Shown piece after piece: positions 6,589 through 15,116 of a stretch of 64,000 nucleotides of DNA. A program made the translations under genes and the position numbers. How positions within the stretch are numbered: position 1 is the stretch's first letter; each line of letters opens with the position of its first letter. Origin of the DNA: Kribbella antibiotica. GTDB taxonomy: Bacteria > Actinomycetota > Actinomycetes > Propionibacteriales > Kribbellaceae. Location of the stretch: assembly GCF_004349055.1 (NCBI RefSeq), contig NZ_SMKX01000002.1, positions 1-64,000 on the forward strand. Direction: 5' to 3'. The notes below the pieces were generated by a model. The model made no database searches. It worked only from the letters and a program-made list of their open reading frames with translations, and was not told where the DNA came from.

Positions 6589-8802
6589 ATGGACAGCTCA
6601 GCGTTGGCTGCGCTCGGCGCTGCCATGCTGCGTTATCGCCTAGCTCGTGGCCTGTCGCTCCGACAGCTCGCCGCGCGCCTCGGCATGCAGGGGCACGGCG
6701 GCCTGTCTGACTACGAGAAGGGCCGCCGGCTCGCGCCCGAGGACCTGATCGAGCGGTACGAGGACCAGCTCCAGATCACCGACGGCGAGCTCAGCGCGCT
6801 CCGCACCGCAGCCCTCGCCGAACGCGCCACCAGCAGCACCGAGCCGGTCGAGCCGTCCACCCTCACCATCGCCGAGCTGCCTGCTGCCCCCTCCGACTTC
6901 CAGGGCCGCCATGCAGAACTGGCATCCGTACGCGCGGCAGCCGCCGACTGTCTGGCCGGACGCGGCCCGGTGGTTGTCGTGGTGACCGGTCAGCCGGGCG
7001 CGGGCAAGACGACCCTGGCGGTGCGGGCGGCCCAGCAGGCGTTTCGGGTCGGCCTGCAGGATGCCCAGTTCTTCGTCGAACTCGGAGTCGCCGGGCCAGA
7101 AGCGGTACTACGCCGACTATTGCGGGCCCTCGGCGTACCGGATGCGCAGTTGCCCACTGAGGTGGCTGAGGCCACGGCCATGTTCCGGTCCCGGATGGCC
7201 GGGCAGCGGTGTGTGCTCGTGCTCGACAACGCGCGGGACGAGGCGCAGGTCCGTGCGTTGCTGCCAGGCCCTGGTCCGGTGCTCGTTGTCGTCACCAGTC
7301 GGCAGCGGCTGACTGGGTTGGTCGGCGCCCGCCGTGTGGGTTTGGCCGAGCTCACCATGGACGACGCCCAAGCCCTGCTCACCGACATCGTCGGCGCTGA
7401 TCGCGCTAAGGCCGAGCCGGAGTCGGTGGCCGAGGTCGTCGCCGCCTGCGCCCGACTCCCCCTCGCTGTACGGATCGCTGGTAACCGACTGGCGTCCTGG
7501 CCGGACTGGTCGATCGCTCATCTCGCCGAGCTGCTGAGGGACGAGCAGAACCGGCTCGGTCGCCTCACCGCGGGCGACTTGGCAGTGCGCAGCGCGTTCG
7601 CGCTGTCCTACCGCGAGATCTCGCCACTGGCCGGGCGGCTCTTTCGGCGGCTGGCGCTCGCGCCGGGCGCCGACTTCGACGTACAGGCTGCTAGCGCGTT
7701 GCTGGGTGAGCCGGCTGAGGCCGCGCTGGAGGTGTTGGCGGGTGCGAGCCTGATTGGTTTGGCAGCGACGCCGGGGCGCTATCGCATGCACGACCTGTTG
7801 CAGCTCTATGCGTGCGAGCTCTTGCAAGACGATGCACAGCGCGACAAGGCCGAGAAGGCCTTGCTCAGCTGGGTTTTCGACCAGGCCCGCCGAGCTGCGG
7901 CAGCCCTCTCCCCCGAGCCTGCGGAATATCCAGGTGGCCGTTCGGCCGCGGTCGCCTGGCTGGATGCCGAGGCAGGGACAGTGCTCGGCGCCGTACGGCG
8001 GACCAGCGAGCGCACCGACGGCGAGTACGACGCTCTGCTGAGCGACCTGACCCAGCTGATCCCCTGGTACTACGACCTGCGCTGCCGGTGGTCGGACATG
8101 GTCGAGGTCGCCGATCACACACGCCTTGTCGCGGACCGCAGAGGCGATCCAGCCGAGCGCGCTTTCGCCTACAGCATGCTCGGTCTCGGCCAGCTCGGTC
8201 AGCACCGCTACCGCGCCGCCCTGGCGTCGTGCGAGCTCGGCCTTGCGGACGCCCGAGCCGCTGGGCTAGCGGCCGAAGAGGCCGAGCTGTTCGGCCGGAT
8301 GGGGCTCGCTTATGAGGGCCTCGGCCAGTACGCCGAAGCCGAGGCCAGGCACGCGGATCACGCTGAGCGGTGCCGGGTGCTCGGCGACAAGTTCGGCGAG
8401 GCGGCGGCGGTTGGCCGGCGCTCACACACGTTGCAGCTGCTGGGTCGCCATACCGAAGCCGCTGCTTGTCTCAAGCTCGCACTGAAGATGCGGTCGGAGC
8501 TCGGCGATGAACGCGGAGTCGCGATGGCGGAGTACCGATTCAGTGCCCTGCGCAACAATCAGGGCAACCACGAAGAGGCGCTCTTGCGCGGGCACCGGGC
8601 GCTCGCCGCGTTCGAAACCCACGACGACCAGTGGGGTACGGCGGTCACCCACTACGAGCTGGGTCGCGCGCTGGCCGGGCTCAATCGCCTCGGCGAGGCG
8701 GCAACGGCGTACCGGACGGCGATTCGTGGCCTGGAAGAGGTCGGCGAATGGCAGCGCCTGGCCGAAGCGACCTCCGCCCTGACGGATGTCCGGAGCAGGT
8801 AG
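6589..8802 (+). CDS. XRE-HTH / NB-ARC ATPase / TPR regulator
   Basis: STAND-type regulator of 737 residues. An N-terminal XRE helix-turn-helix (RLARGLSLRQLAARLG) is followed by an NTPase with Walker A GQPGAGKTT near residue 134, Walker B CVLVLDNA near 212, and LPLAVRIAGNRL (GxP-type motif). After a winged-helix segment, TPR-like repeats run from about residue 510 to the end (AEARHADHAERCRVLGD ...). It resembles AfsR-type regulators in which the SARP DNA-binding domain is replaced by an XRE domain. Such proteins switch state on ATP and ligand or phosphorylation. It lies between two secreted wall-hydrolase genes, suggesting it regulates one or both. Confidence 0.9.
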   Translation: MDSSALAALGAAMLRYRLARGLSLRQLAARLGMQGHGGLSDYEKGRRLAPEDLIERYEDQLQITDGELSALRTAALAERATSSTEPVEPSTLTIAELPAAPSDFQGRHAELASVRAAAADCLAGRGPVVVVVTGQPGAGKTTLAVRAAQQAFRVGLQDAQFFVELGVAGPEAVLRRLLRALGVPDAQLPTEVAEATAMFRSRMAGQRCVLVLDNARDEAQVRALLPGPGPVLVVVTSRQRLTGLVGARRVGLAELTMDDAQALLTDIVGADRAKAEPESVAEVVAACARLPLAVRIAGNRLASWPDWSIAHLAELLRDEQNRLGRLTAGDLAVRSAFALSYREISPLAGRLFRRLALAPGADFDVQAASALLGEPAEAALEVLAGASLIGLAATPGRYRMHDLLQLYACELLQDDAQRDKAEKALLSWVFDQARRAAAALSPEPAEYPGGRSAAVAWLDAEAGTVLGAVRRTSERTDGEYDALLSDLTQLIPWYYDLRCRWSDMVEVADHTRLVADRRGDPAERAFAYSMLGLGQLGQHRYRAALASCELGLADARAAGLAAEEAELFGRMGLAYEGLGQYAEAEARHADHAERCRVLGDKFGEAAAVGRRSHTLQLLGRHTEAAACLKLALKMRSELGDERGVAMAEYRFSALRNNQGNHEEALLRGHRALAAFETHDDQWGTAVTHYELGRALAGLNRLGEAATAYRTAIRGLEEVGEWQRLAEATSALTDVRSR

Positions 8803-8820
8803 CTGGTCCGTCGGCGGGGC

Positions 8821-8853
8821 AGGTACGGGCGAGGTACGGGCGAGCTGCGGGCA
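8821..8853 (+). repeat. Three 11-bp direct repeats upstream of NlpC/P60 gene
   Basis: Consecutive units AGGTACGGGCG, AGGTACGGGCG and AGCTGCGGGCA repeat with an exact 11-bp period. A TAGGTT box follows at 8876-8881 and the NlpC/P60 ATG 44 bp later. Arrays with 11-bp period upstream of a -10 box are how SARP/AfsR activators bind. Confidence 0.65.
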
Positions 8854-8924
8854 GCGACGCGAGCACGCAGGCTCCTAGGTTCCCTGCTGACCGCTCAACC
8901 GACGGTCGAACCAGGGAGAAGCGA

Positions 8925-9812
8925 ATGTTCACCAACAGACCTATCCGACCGCGCCGATCAGTTCCGGCGATCCTGCTCGCAGCGCTGGCCTTCCTTGCCG
9001 CCGGCCTCGTCGTGGCCTCCCCAGCCGCGGCCGCTCCGATCAGCAACCCGAGCCTCGAGATCCCGGTGGCCTGCCCAGGCGCTCGCGCCGTCATCCAGGT
9101 CACGTGGGAGGGCACCCGCTCCGCCAGGGTGCACTGGGAACTGACCGACTCGGGCGCGGACCGCGAATCACCGGTGATCAAGATGGTCGCCAGGGACGCG
9201 TCCGGCGCCGGCTCCAGCTGGGTCTTCCCCGACGGTGCGAAGGCGTTCACGCTCAGCGGCGGTAAGGGCAGCTCCGCCAGCGGTGTCGACAGCTGGGACC
9301 CGGCCGGTATCGCCCAGTTCAACCACCTCGAGATCTCGGTCCGAAACGGCGCGGACGCCGAGACGGCGCAATGCTCGGTCGTGCGGAAGATCTACAACTA
9401 CAGCCGGCTGGCCTACACGTACGCGCTCAACCTGAGCGACAAGTCCTACGTCTACGGTGACTACGGCCCCGACACGTTCGACTGCTCCGGCCTCGTCTAC
9501 TTCACCTACAACCTCGTCGCGGGCTTTCCCAACTGGTCGCGCATGTCGTCGGCGCAGCAGCGCAGCTGGGCGGCGGCGGCCGACGCCGACAACAACTCGG
9601 ATCTGAGTAATCTCAAAAGCCGCGACGCCATCAAGGTCAGCCGCGGTGAGCTACAGACCGGGGACCTGATCTTCTACGACGGCCATGTCGGCTTCTACGC
9701 CGGTGGTGGGCAGATGTACTCGGCTTTGAACGAGGCTCGGGACATCACCACCATCGACATGGACTACACGACCCCGTTGGGCTACTACCGCGTCGTCGGC
9801 GTCACCAGCTAG
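8925..9812 (+). CDS. Secreted NlpC/P60 family hydrolase
   Basis: 295-residue exported cysteine hydrolase. Signal peptide of ~37 residues ends ASPAAAA. The middle (about 38-155) is a beta-rich region without clear motif. The C-terminal NlpC/P60 domain shows TFDCSGLVYFTY (nucleophile Cys), GDLIFYDGHVGFYAGG (catalytic His) and a final polar residue in MYSALN. Such enzymes cut D-Glu-containing peptidoglycan stems. ATG is preceded by CAGGGAGAAG; a longer in-frame ORF reaches back into the regulator gene but lacks a signal peptide. The stop codon abuts that of the convergent kinase gene (TAGCTA). Confidence 0.92.
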   Translation: MFTNRPIRPRRSVPAILLAALAFLAAGLVVASPAAAAPISNPSLEIPVACPGARAVIQVTWEGTRSARVHWELTDSGADRESPVIKMVARDASGAGSSWVFPDGAKAFTLSGGKGSSASGVDSWDPAGIAQFNHLEISVRNGADAETAQCSVVRKIYNYSRLAYTYALNLSDKSYVYGDYGPDTFDCSGLVYFTYNLVAGFPNWSRMSSAQQRSWAAAADADNNSDLSNLKSRDAIKVSRGELQTGDLIFYDGHVGFYAGGGQMYSALNEARDITTIDMDYTTPLGYYRVVGVTS

Positions 9813-10997
9813 CTAAGGCTTGCCCGACGAGGGTTTCGGCTTCTTCGGTTTCTTCGTCTTGTCCGGTTTCGAGGATTTCACCGGTTTCGCGGACTTGGTC
9901 GACTTCGTCAGTTTCGGGCCCGTTGTGCGGACCGTGGTGGGTTTCGTCGAACGGGTCACCGGTGGACGGGTCGTGGTGCGGACCGCCACTGCGGTGGCGG
10001 TCGGCTCGACGGACGGCTTGCCCGGTAGCAGGCTGTCCGTCGCCGGCTTCTGCTCGGCCTCGTTGTAGACAGCGACGCCGACAACGGCCGAAGCCGCCAG
10101 CACCAAGCCCGCGCTCGCCCCGGCGAGCACCCGGCGCCGGTCAGGTCGTCGTACCGGCGGTAGTTCGGTCGTGGTGGTGTCGTTCGACGGTCGAGCGCCA
10201 CCGGCAATCTGAAGGGCGGTCGGGCGCTTGGCCGGGTCCTTGGCGAGCATCCAGAGGATCAGCTCCTCGCACTCACCGGCCAGCTCGGGTCTGAGCTCAC
10301 TCGGCGCCACCGGCTCCCGCTCGACATGCTGGAACATGATCGCGGCCGGTTCGTCGGCCGTGAACGGCGTGCGACCGGTGACCAGCTGATACAGGACACA
10401 ACCCAGCGCGTAGATGTCCGAGGCAGGTCCGGCCGGCTTGCCGAGCGCCCGTTCGGGGGCGAGGAAGTGGCTCGTCCCGACGATCTGGGCACTCGAGGTC
10501 ATCGTGGTAGTTTCCTCGTCGAGGAATCTGACGATGCCGAAGTCGGCGACTTTGACCGTCCCGTCCTCGGCCAGCAGCAGGTTGCCCGGCTTGACGTCAC
10601 GATGGACGACGCCCTGTTCATGCGCTGCCGCCAGCCCGGCCGCTGCCTGCCGGACCACGTGCAGGGCGCGGTCGGCGGTGAACGGCCCGTACTCCCGGAG
10701 CTCCTCGCCGACCGTGCATCCGGTGACCAGTTCCATCGCCAGGTAGCTGTCGGGACCGTCGGAGCCGAAGTCGTACGCCGAGACGACATTCGGGTCGCGG
10801 ATCTGCGCGATGGCCCGCGCCTCCCGCTGGAAGCGCTCTGTGGCCATCAGCGTGTCGGCGACCGGCCGGACCAGCTTGAGCGCGACCTCTCGCTGCAGGA
10901 CTACGTCGACGGCTCGATAGACGTCACCCATCCCGCCCCGGCCGATGGCCTGGACGATCCGGTAGCGGCCTCCGACCGTCTCCCCTGCGCGCCTCAC
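9813..10997 (-). CDS. Transmembrane Ser/Thr protein kinase (PknB-like)
   Basis: Hanks-type kinase of 394 residues. Gly-rich loop IGRGGMGDVY (18-27), ATP lysine VALKLV (Lys41), catalytic loop HRDVKPGN (Asp134), DFG at 152-154 and activation segment GTSHFLAPE. A single membrane helix lies at about 290-310. The extracellular tail (320-394) is a Thr/Lys/Pro-rich low-complexity stretch with no PASTA repeats, so it may contact the wall by charge. GTG start. It stands convergent to the NlpC/P60 gene, so wall metabolism is a plausible theme, but no substrate is visible. Confidence 0.95.
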   Translation of the reverse strand: MRRAGETVGGRYRIVQAIGRGGMGDVYRAVDVVLQREVALKLVRPVADTLMATERFQREARAIAQIRDPNVVSAYDFGSDGPDSYLAMELVTGCTVGEELREYGPFTADRALHVVRQAAAGLAAAHEQGVVHRDVKPGNLLLAEDGTVKVADFGIVRFLDEETTTMTSSAQIVGTSHFLAPERALGKPAGPASDIYALGCVLYQLVTGRTPFTADEPAAIMFQHVEREPVAPSELRPELAGECEELILWMLAKDPAKRPTALQIAGGARPSNDTTTTELPPVRRPDRRRVLAGASAGLVLAASAVVGVAVYNEAEQKPATDSLLPGKPSVEPTATAVAVRTTTRPPVTRSTKPTTVRTTGPKLTKSTKSAKPVKSSKPDKTKKPKKPKPSSGKP

Positions 10998-11036
10998 CGC
11001 GGCACAGTACCCGCCCCGACGATCATCATGCAGAAA

Positions 11037-11063
11037 CCGGGCGACCCCCGTGGGGCCGCCCGG
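11037..11063 (-). terminator. Terminator of osmC-hydrolase operon
   Basis: A 12-bp stem with one mismatch and a 3-nt loop (CCGGGCG-a-CCCC / GGGG-c-CGCCCGG) lies 13 nt past the hydrolase stop codon, separating that operon from the kinase gene. Confidence 0.65.
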
Positions 11064-11076
11064 CTGTCTCAGGAGA

Positions 11077-11898
11077 TCAGCTGCCGTTGGCGGCGGCGAT
11101 GATCAGCTGGGTGACCTTGTGGGGCTGGGAGACCAGGACCGCGTGCGATGCGCCCTTGACCTCGACGGTGTGGGCGTGGGCCCGCTTCGACATGAAGCGC
11201 TGGGCCTCGGCCGGGATGTTCTTGTCGCCGGTCGGGATCAGCGACCAGGACGGGATCTTCGTCCAGGCCGGGTTGCCGGAGGCTTCCTTCAGGGCGGCCT
11301 CGGTGATCGGGCGCTGGGTGGCAGCCATCAGCTTGGCCTGCGCCCGCGGCACATCGGCGGCGAACTGCTTCCAGAACAGGTCCTGCTTGACGTACAGGTC
11401 GACTCCACCGTCGACGAGCGGGACCGGCTGCAGTGTCGGGCCGAGGGTGCTGCCCGGGAACTTGTTCGACAGGTCGAACGCGCTCTCCCCCTTGGCCGGG
11501 ATGAAGGCCGCGATGTAGACGAGCGCCTTCACGTTCGGCTCGTTGTAGGCCGCGTTCGTCAGGACCTGGCCGCCGTACGAGTGACCGACCAGGACGACCG
11601 GACCCTTGATGCTACGGATGACCGAGCGGACCGAGGCCGCGTCGGAAGCGACGCTGCGCAGCGGGTTCGACGGGGCGATCACCGGGTAGCCGCGGCGCTC
11701 GAGCTCGGCGATCTCGCCGTTCCAGCTGGAGGCGTCCGCGAAGGCGCCGTGCACGAGGACGATGGTCGGCTTCGGCCCCTTGGCGATGCTCTCCTGCGTC
11801 GCGGTCGCCGAGGACGACGGGATCAGCAGGGTCGCGGCGGTGACGGCAAGCGCGGCACCTGCGGTCAGTGCACGGGTGATGGTGGACTTCACGGACAT
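11077..11898 (-). CDS. Exported alpha/beta hydrolase
   Basis: 273 residues with a signal peptide (MSVKSTITRALTAGAALAV ... ATA) and an alpha/beta-hydrolase fold: VLVHGAFADASSW (oxyanion loop HG), nucleophile elbow VGHSYGGQV, PTGDKN (acid) and GASHAVLVSQP (His). It belongs with the esterase-like group that is often annotated as AB hydrolase-1 or salicylate-esterase-like. It is 38 bp downstream of the OsmC gene in the same direction and shares its promoter. The substrate is unknown; expression with OsmC suggests a role in handling reactive organic compounds. Confidence 0.9.
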   Translation of the reverse strand: MSVKSTITRALTAGAALAVTAATLLIPSSSATATQESIAKGPKPTIVLVHGAFADASSWNGEIAELERRGYPVIAPSNPLRSVASDAASVRSVIRSIKGPVVLVGHSYGGQVLTNAAYNEPNVKALVYIAAFIPAKGESAFDLSNKFPGSTLGPTLQPVPLVDGGVDLYVKQDLFWKQFAADVPRAQAKLMAATQRPITEAALKEASGNPAWTKIPSWSLIPTGDKNIPAEAQRFMSKRAHAHTVEVKGASHAVLVSQPHKVTQLIIAAANGS

Positions 11899-11936
11899 CT
11901 CGGCAACACCTTTCAGAGTTTCGGAGTTGGGAAGGT

Positions 11937-12377
11937 CTACTGCTCGAGGGCTGCGTCGAGGGTGATCTCGACACCGGTGAGGGCCTTGCTGATCGGGCAA
12001 CCGGCCTTGGCCTCGGCGGCGAGCTTGGCGAAGGTGTCGGCGTCGATCCCGTCGACCTCACCGCGGACGGTGAGCGTGATGCCGGTCAGCTTGAAGCCGC
12101 CGGCCGGGTCCGGGCCGAGCGTGACATCGGCCTTGACGTCGAGCGCCTGCGGAACACCGCCGGCCTCGCCGATCAGCGCCGAGAACTGCATCGCGTAGCA
12201 GGACGAGTGCGCCGCGGCGATCAGCTCTTCCGGGCTGGTCGTGCCGCCGGCCTCCTCGGCTGCGCGCTTCGGGAACGAGACCTCGTAGGTGCCGACCTTC
12301 GAGCTGGTGAGCTCGACCTGTCCGGAACCCTCCTGCAGGGTGCCGTTCCAAGCGGTGCGCGCGGTGCGTGTGGGCAT
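11937..12377 (-). CDS. osmC: OsmC/Ohr family peroxidase
   Basis: Thiol peroxidase that reduces organic hydroperoxides in the cytoplasm. 146 residues, the usual length. The two redox cysteines are visible: AAHSSCYAMQFS (peroxidatic) and AGCPISKAL (resolving). SPEELIAAAHSSC is the OsmC signature. Its start is preceded by GAGGAGATCGAG. A TTGACA/TAGTCT promoter overlapping a palindrome lies upstream, shared with the divergent TetR gene, so TetR control is likely. First gene of a two-gene operon with the exported hydrolase. Confidence 0.93.
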   Translation of the reverse strand: MPTRTARTAWNGTLQEGSGQVELTSSKVGTYEVSFPKRAAEEAGGTTSPEELIAAAHSSCYAMQFSALIGEAGGVPQALDVKADVTLGPDPAGGFKLTGITLTVRGEVDGIDADTFAKLAAEAKAGCPISKALTGVEITLDAALEQ

Positions 12378-12409
12378 CTCGATCTCCTCGGTGTCAGGTT
12401 CCTGCGGGG

Positions 12410-12451
12410 TTGATGTGAAGTAGACTAACTAGTTACTCTTGCTGATGTCAA
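12410..12451. promoter_or_regulatory. Divergent promoters flanking a TetR-type palindrome
   Basis: Leftward: TTGACA (12451-12446), 18-bp spacer, TAGTCT (12427-12422) for osmC. Rightward: TTGATG (12410-12415), 18-bp spacer, TACTCT (12434-12439) for tetR. The palindrome TAACTAGTTA (12426-12435), extended imperfectly to 18 bp, overlaps both -10 boxes, so one bound dimer would block both promoters. Confidence 0.6.
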
Positions 12452-12477
12452 CCGACAGAAATGGGATAGTGATCGCG

Positions 12478-13065
12478 ATGACGAACGACACCGCCAGCAC
12501 CGACCGCGCCCGCCCGGTGCGCGAGCGCCTGATCGACTGCGCCAGCGAGCTCTTCTACGCGGAGGGCATTCGCGCGATCAGCGCCGACCGGATCATCGCC
12601 GGGGTCGGCACGACGAAGGCGACCTTTTACCGCCACTTCCCCACCAAGGACGACTTGGTGCTGGCCTACCTCCAGGGCAAGGCCGACTGGGAACGCACCC
12701 ACATCAGTGCCGCCGCCGACACCCCTGACGCGCGGGACGCCCTCCGCGGCGTCGTCGGCGTACTGGCGAACTCGAGCTGCCAGCCCGGCTTCCGCGGCTG
12801 CCCGTTCATCAACGCGGGCGCCGAGTACGCCGACGTCACCCACCCCGTACGACGTCTCGTCGCCGACCAGCGCCAGTGGTGGACCGGCTTCTTCCGCGGC
12901 CTCGCCGTGCGGCTGGGCGTCCCCGAAGGCGAGCCCGCCGACAGCGCCGCCGCCCAGATCATGATGCTCCGCGACGGGGCCCTGGTGGCCGGCTACCTCG
13001 ACGACCCGGCGCACGTGGAAAACAGCCTCACGAAGGCAATTTCTGCGGTCGTCGCCGCGCCCTGA
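12478..13065 (+). CDS. TetR/AcrR family regulator (osmC-linked)
   Basis: 195-residue repressor. N-terminal helix-turn-helix: ASELFYAEGIRAISADRII ... TTKATFYRHFPTKDDLVLAYL. The ligand domain contains CQPGFRGCPFINAGAEYADV with two cysteines. It is divergent from osmC across a 100-bp region with overlapping promoters and a palindrome, the standard autoregulated arrangement. The cysteines close to a conserved pocket motif could respond to peroxide or electrophiles, by analogy; not proven. It is closely related to the second TetR protein at 20.5 kb (same YRHFPxKxDLVLAYLQG and RGCPFINA motifs). Confidence 0.92.
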   Translation: MTNDTASTDRARPVRERLIDCASELFYAEGIRAISADRIIAGVGTTKATFYRHFPTKDDLVLAYLQGKADWERTHISAAADTPDARDALRGVVGVLANSSCQPGFRGCPFINAGAEYADVTHPVRRLVADQRQWWTGFFRGLAVRLGVPEGEPADSAAAQIMMLRDGALVAGYLDDPAHVENSLTKAISAVVAAP

Positions 13066-13081
13066 ACGTTACAGATGGTGA

Positions 13082-13099
13082 GACTGCCCACAGGCGGTC
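13082..13099 (+). terminator. Weak hairpin after tetR
   Basis: GACTGCC and GGCGGTC pair with one G-T wobble and a 4-nt loop, 17 nt after the TetR stop. No U-tract; a second short stem CCGAA/TTCGG follows. Confidence 0.3.
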
Positions 13100-13145
13100 A
13101 CCGAAACTACCGTTCGGCAGGCTCTTTACCTTATTGTGATCTGTT

Positions 13146-15116
13146 GTGTCTACCGCCCCCACAATTCCTGCGTTGCCCCATGCCCACCTGAGCCTGACCG
13201 ACTTCGAGGGCCTCGCGACCACAGTCGCCGGATACCCCTATGTGAAGGTCGTTCTCGACCAGGAGACCTCGACCGTCCACCTGATCGACGGCGCCGATCG
13301 GCTGCTGCACGTCCAGTACGTCGCCGAGCGCGTGCTCGGGATGACCCGCGCCGAGCTGGCCCGGAATCTGGATGCCTTCAACGACTCGGTCTACCGTGCC
13401 GCGGACCGGCGCTTCCTGCTCGGCACCCTCGCGCTGCACAACCGCCCCGAGTACGGCGGCCAGTTCTTCAGCCTCGAAACCGTCGAGGTCGACACGATGA
13501 GCGCCGACCTGCTGCACACCTTCTACCGGACGATCCGCGAGCTCGTGGACGCCTCTGTCCCGGTGCTGCTGAAGCCTGCGAACCACCTGCAGGAGAGCTT
13601 CCCCGCTGAGGACATTCCGCGGATCCTCGCGCACGAGCTCTACTCGACCGCGCCGTACGTACCCCTCAACCCCGGTACGACGACCGGCCGCCTGCGCGTC
13701 TTCACCTCCGAGGACGCGTACCGCAAGACCACCGAGCCCGTGCGCTGGTACGACGTACTGGTGATGGACCGGATGCCCGACGACATCCCGCGCATCTCGG
13801 GGCTGATCAACTCCCGGCACACCACTCCCCTGTCGCACACCAACGTGCTCGCGGCCGGCTGGGGTATCCCGAACGCGATCCAGATCGACGCCCTTGCCGA
13901 CCTTGCGGAGCTGGATGGCGCGTGGGTCGCCGTGGCCGTGGATGCGGCCGCAGCGAAGGTCGAGGTCCACGCGACCGAGCGGCCGGCTTCGATCGACGCC
14001 GGACCGTCCTGGGCGATCACGCAGGTCGACATCGGCAAGCCCGACCTGGCTGCCGCGCAGATCCTGCCGCTGGAGGAGCTGCGGGCCACCGACGCGCACC
14101 GCTTCGGCACGAAGGCCGCGAACCTCGGCGAACTGACCGCCGTACTGCGGGATGGATCGCCTTACTGGCTTGGTTTCTACACCAAGCCGCGGCCGCCGCG
14201 GCCGCACCTGCTCGAGTACCTGGCGCGGCATCTTGATGCCGACAGCATCGATGAGACCGAGCTGTCGCAGACCGCGCTGCGGATGGTCAAGGAGTACGTG
14301 ACTGTTCCGCGTGGGGTCGCGCTGCCGTTCGCATTGCAGCAGCAATTCCTGGAGTCGTCCCCGGCGATCCAGCAGACCATCGGCAAGCTGAAGATGGCGC
14401 TCGCGCTCGGTGGCGAGGTCGACGAGCTGTGCGGCGAGCTGGGTGCGCTCATCCGCGATACCCCGTTGCCGTCGGATCTGCGCACACTGATCGAGGACGC
14501 CGTACTGCGGCATCTCACGGGTGCTGGCCGGGTTGTCGTCCGCAGCTCGTCGAATGCCGAGGACCTGATCGGGTTCTCCGCCGCGGGTATTTACGAGTCG
14601 ATCCCCGAGGTCGAGTCGATCGAAGACGTCGTGAACGCGATCCAGCGAGTCTGGGCATCGCTCGTCACCACGCGTGGCGTGCTGCTCCGCGACGAGGCCG
14701 GGATCGGTCTGTCGGACTGCTTCATGGGTGTCGTCATCCAGCAGCAGCTCGATGGCGCACTCGGTGGCGTCATGGTCACCACCAACCCGCTCGACCGGCG
14801 CGACTTCCGTTCGGTGCTGCTGAACCTGGCGCGCAACTCGGTCGACGACATCGTCACCGGGACCGGCGATCCGTTGCAGCACCTCTACAACACGATGGAG
14901 GGCGGCAGCCGGACGGTTGCCCTGGGCACCGATGGCGTCGACGTGGACGACCAGGCCAAGACCACACTGGGCCGGTTGGCGTTGATCGGCCGGTTGCTGC
15001 AGGCCCATTTCGCTGGGGCTGACGGGCCGGTTGATGCTCCGGTGGACGTCGAGTGGCTGGTCGACGGCGACCGGATCGTGTTGCTGCAGTGCCGTCCTTA
15101 CCAGCTCGCCGGGTGA
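13146..15116 (+). CDS. Dikinase-like PEP/pyruvate-binding domain protein with central phospho-His-like domain
   Basis: 656 residues. An unrecognised N-terminal domain (1-185) is followed by a swivelling phosphohistidine-like domain with TTPLSHTNVLAAGWGIPNA (His231), then a C-terminal dikinase ATP-grasp domain (about 330-655) with RVVVRSSSNAEDL (Arg466 region), GFSAAGIYES and the closing VEWLVDGDRIVLLQCRP. The order His-domain then ATP-domain is that of glucan water dikinases, not of PEP synthase; the segment SAAGIYESIPEV resembles plant GWD as I recall it. No carbohydrate-binding or PEP-binding domain is seen. GTG start lies 8 nt after a TATTGT box, so the message may be leaderless. The next gene overlaps by GTGA. 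Confidence 0.83.
   Translation: MSTAPTIPALPHAHLSLTDFEGLATTVAGYPYVKVVLDQETSTVHLIDGADRLLHVQYVAERVLGMTRAELARNLDAFNDSVYRAADRRFLLGTLALHNRPEYGGQFFSLETVEVDTMSADLLHTFYRTIRELVDASVPVLLKPANHLQESFPAEDIPRILAHELYSTAPYVPLNPGTTTGRLRVFTSEDAYRKTTEPVRWYDVLVMDRMPDDIPRISGLINSRHTTPLSHTNVLAAGWGIPNAIQIDALADLAELDGAWVAVAVDAAAAKVEVHATERPASIDAGPSWAITQVDIGKPDLAAAQILPLEELRATDAHRFGTKAANLGELTAVLRDGSPYWLGFYTKPRPPRPHLLEYLARHLDADSIDETELSQTALRMVKEYVTVPRGVALPFALQQQFLESSPAIQQTIGKLKMALALGGEVDELCGELGALIRDTPLPSDLRTLIEDAVLRHLTGAGRVVVRSSSNAEDLIGFSAAGIYESIPEVESIEDVVNAIQRVWASLVTTRGVLLRDEAGIGLSDCFMGVVIQQQLDGALGGVMVTTNPLDRRDFRSVLLNLARNSVDDIVTGTGDPLQHLYNTMEGGSRTVALGTDGVDVDDQAKTTLGRLALIGRLLQAHFAGADGPVDAPVDVEWLVDGDRIVLLQCRPYQLAG

Noticed and set aside
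8821-8853. Plasmid-type replication iterons or CRISPR
   Set aside because: Only three short units with no spacers, no Rep gene and no AT-rich origin; position fits a promoter element.
11050-12198. 382-codon plus-strand frame opposite the hydrolase and osmC
   Set aside because: Antisense to two genes with clear catalytic motifs and crosses their terminator and promoter.
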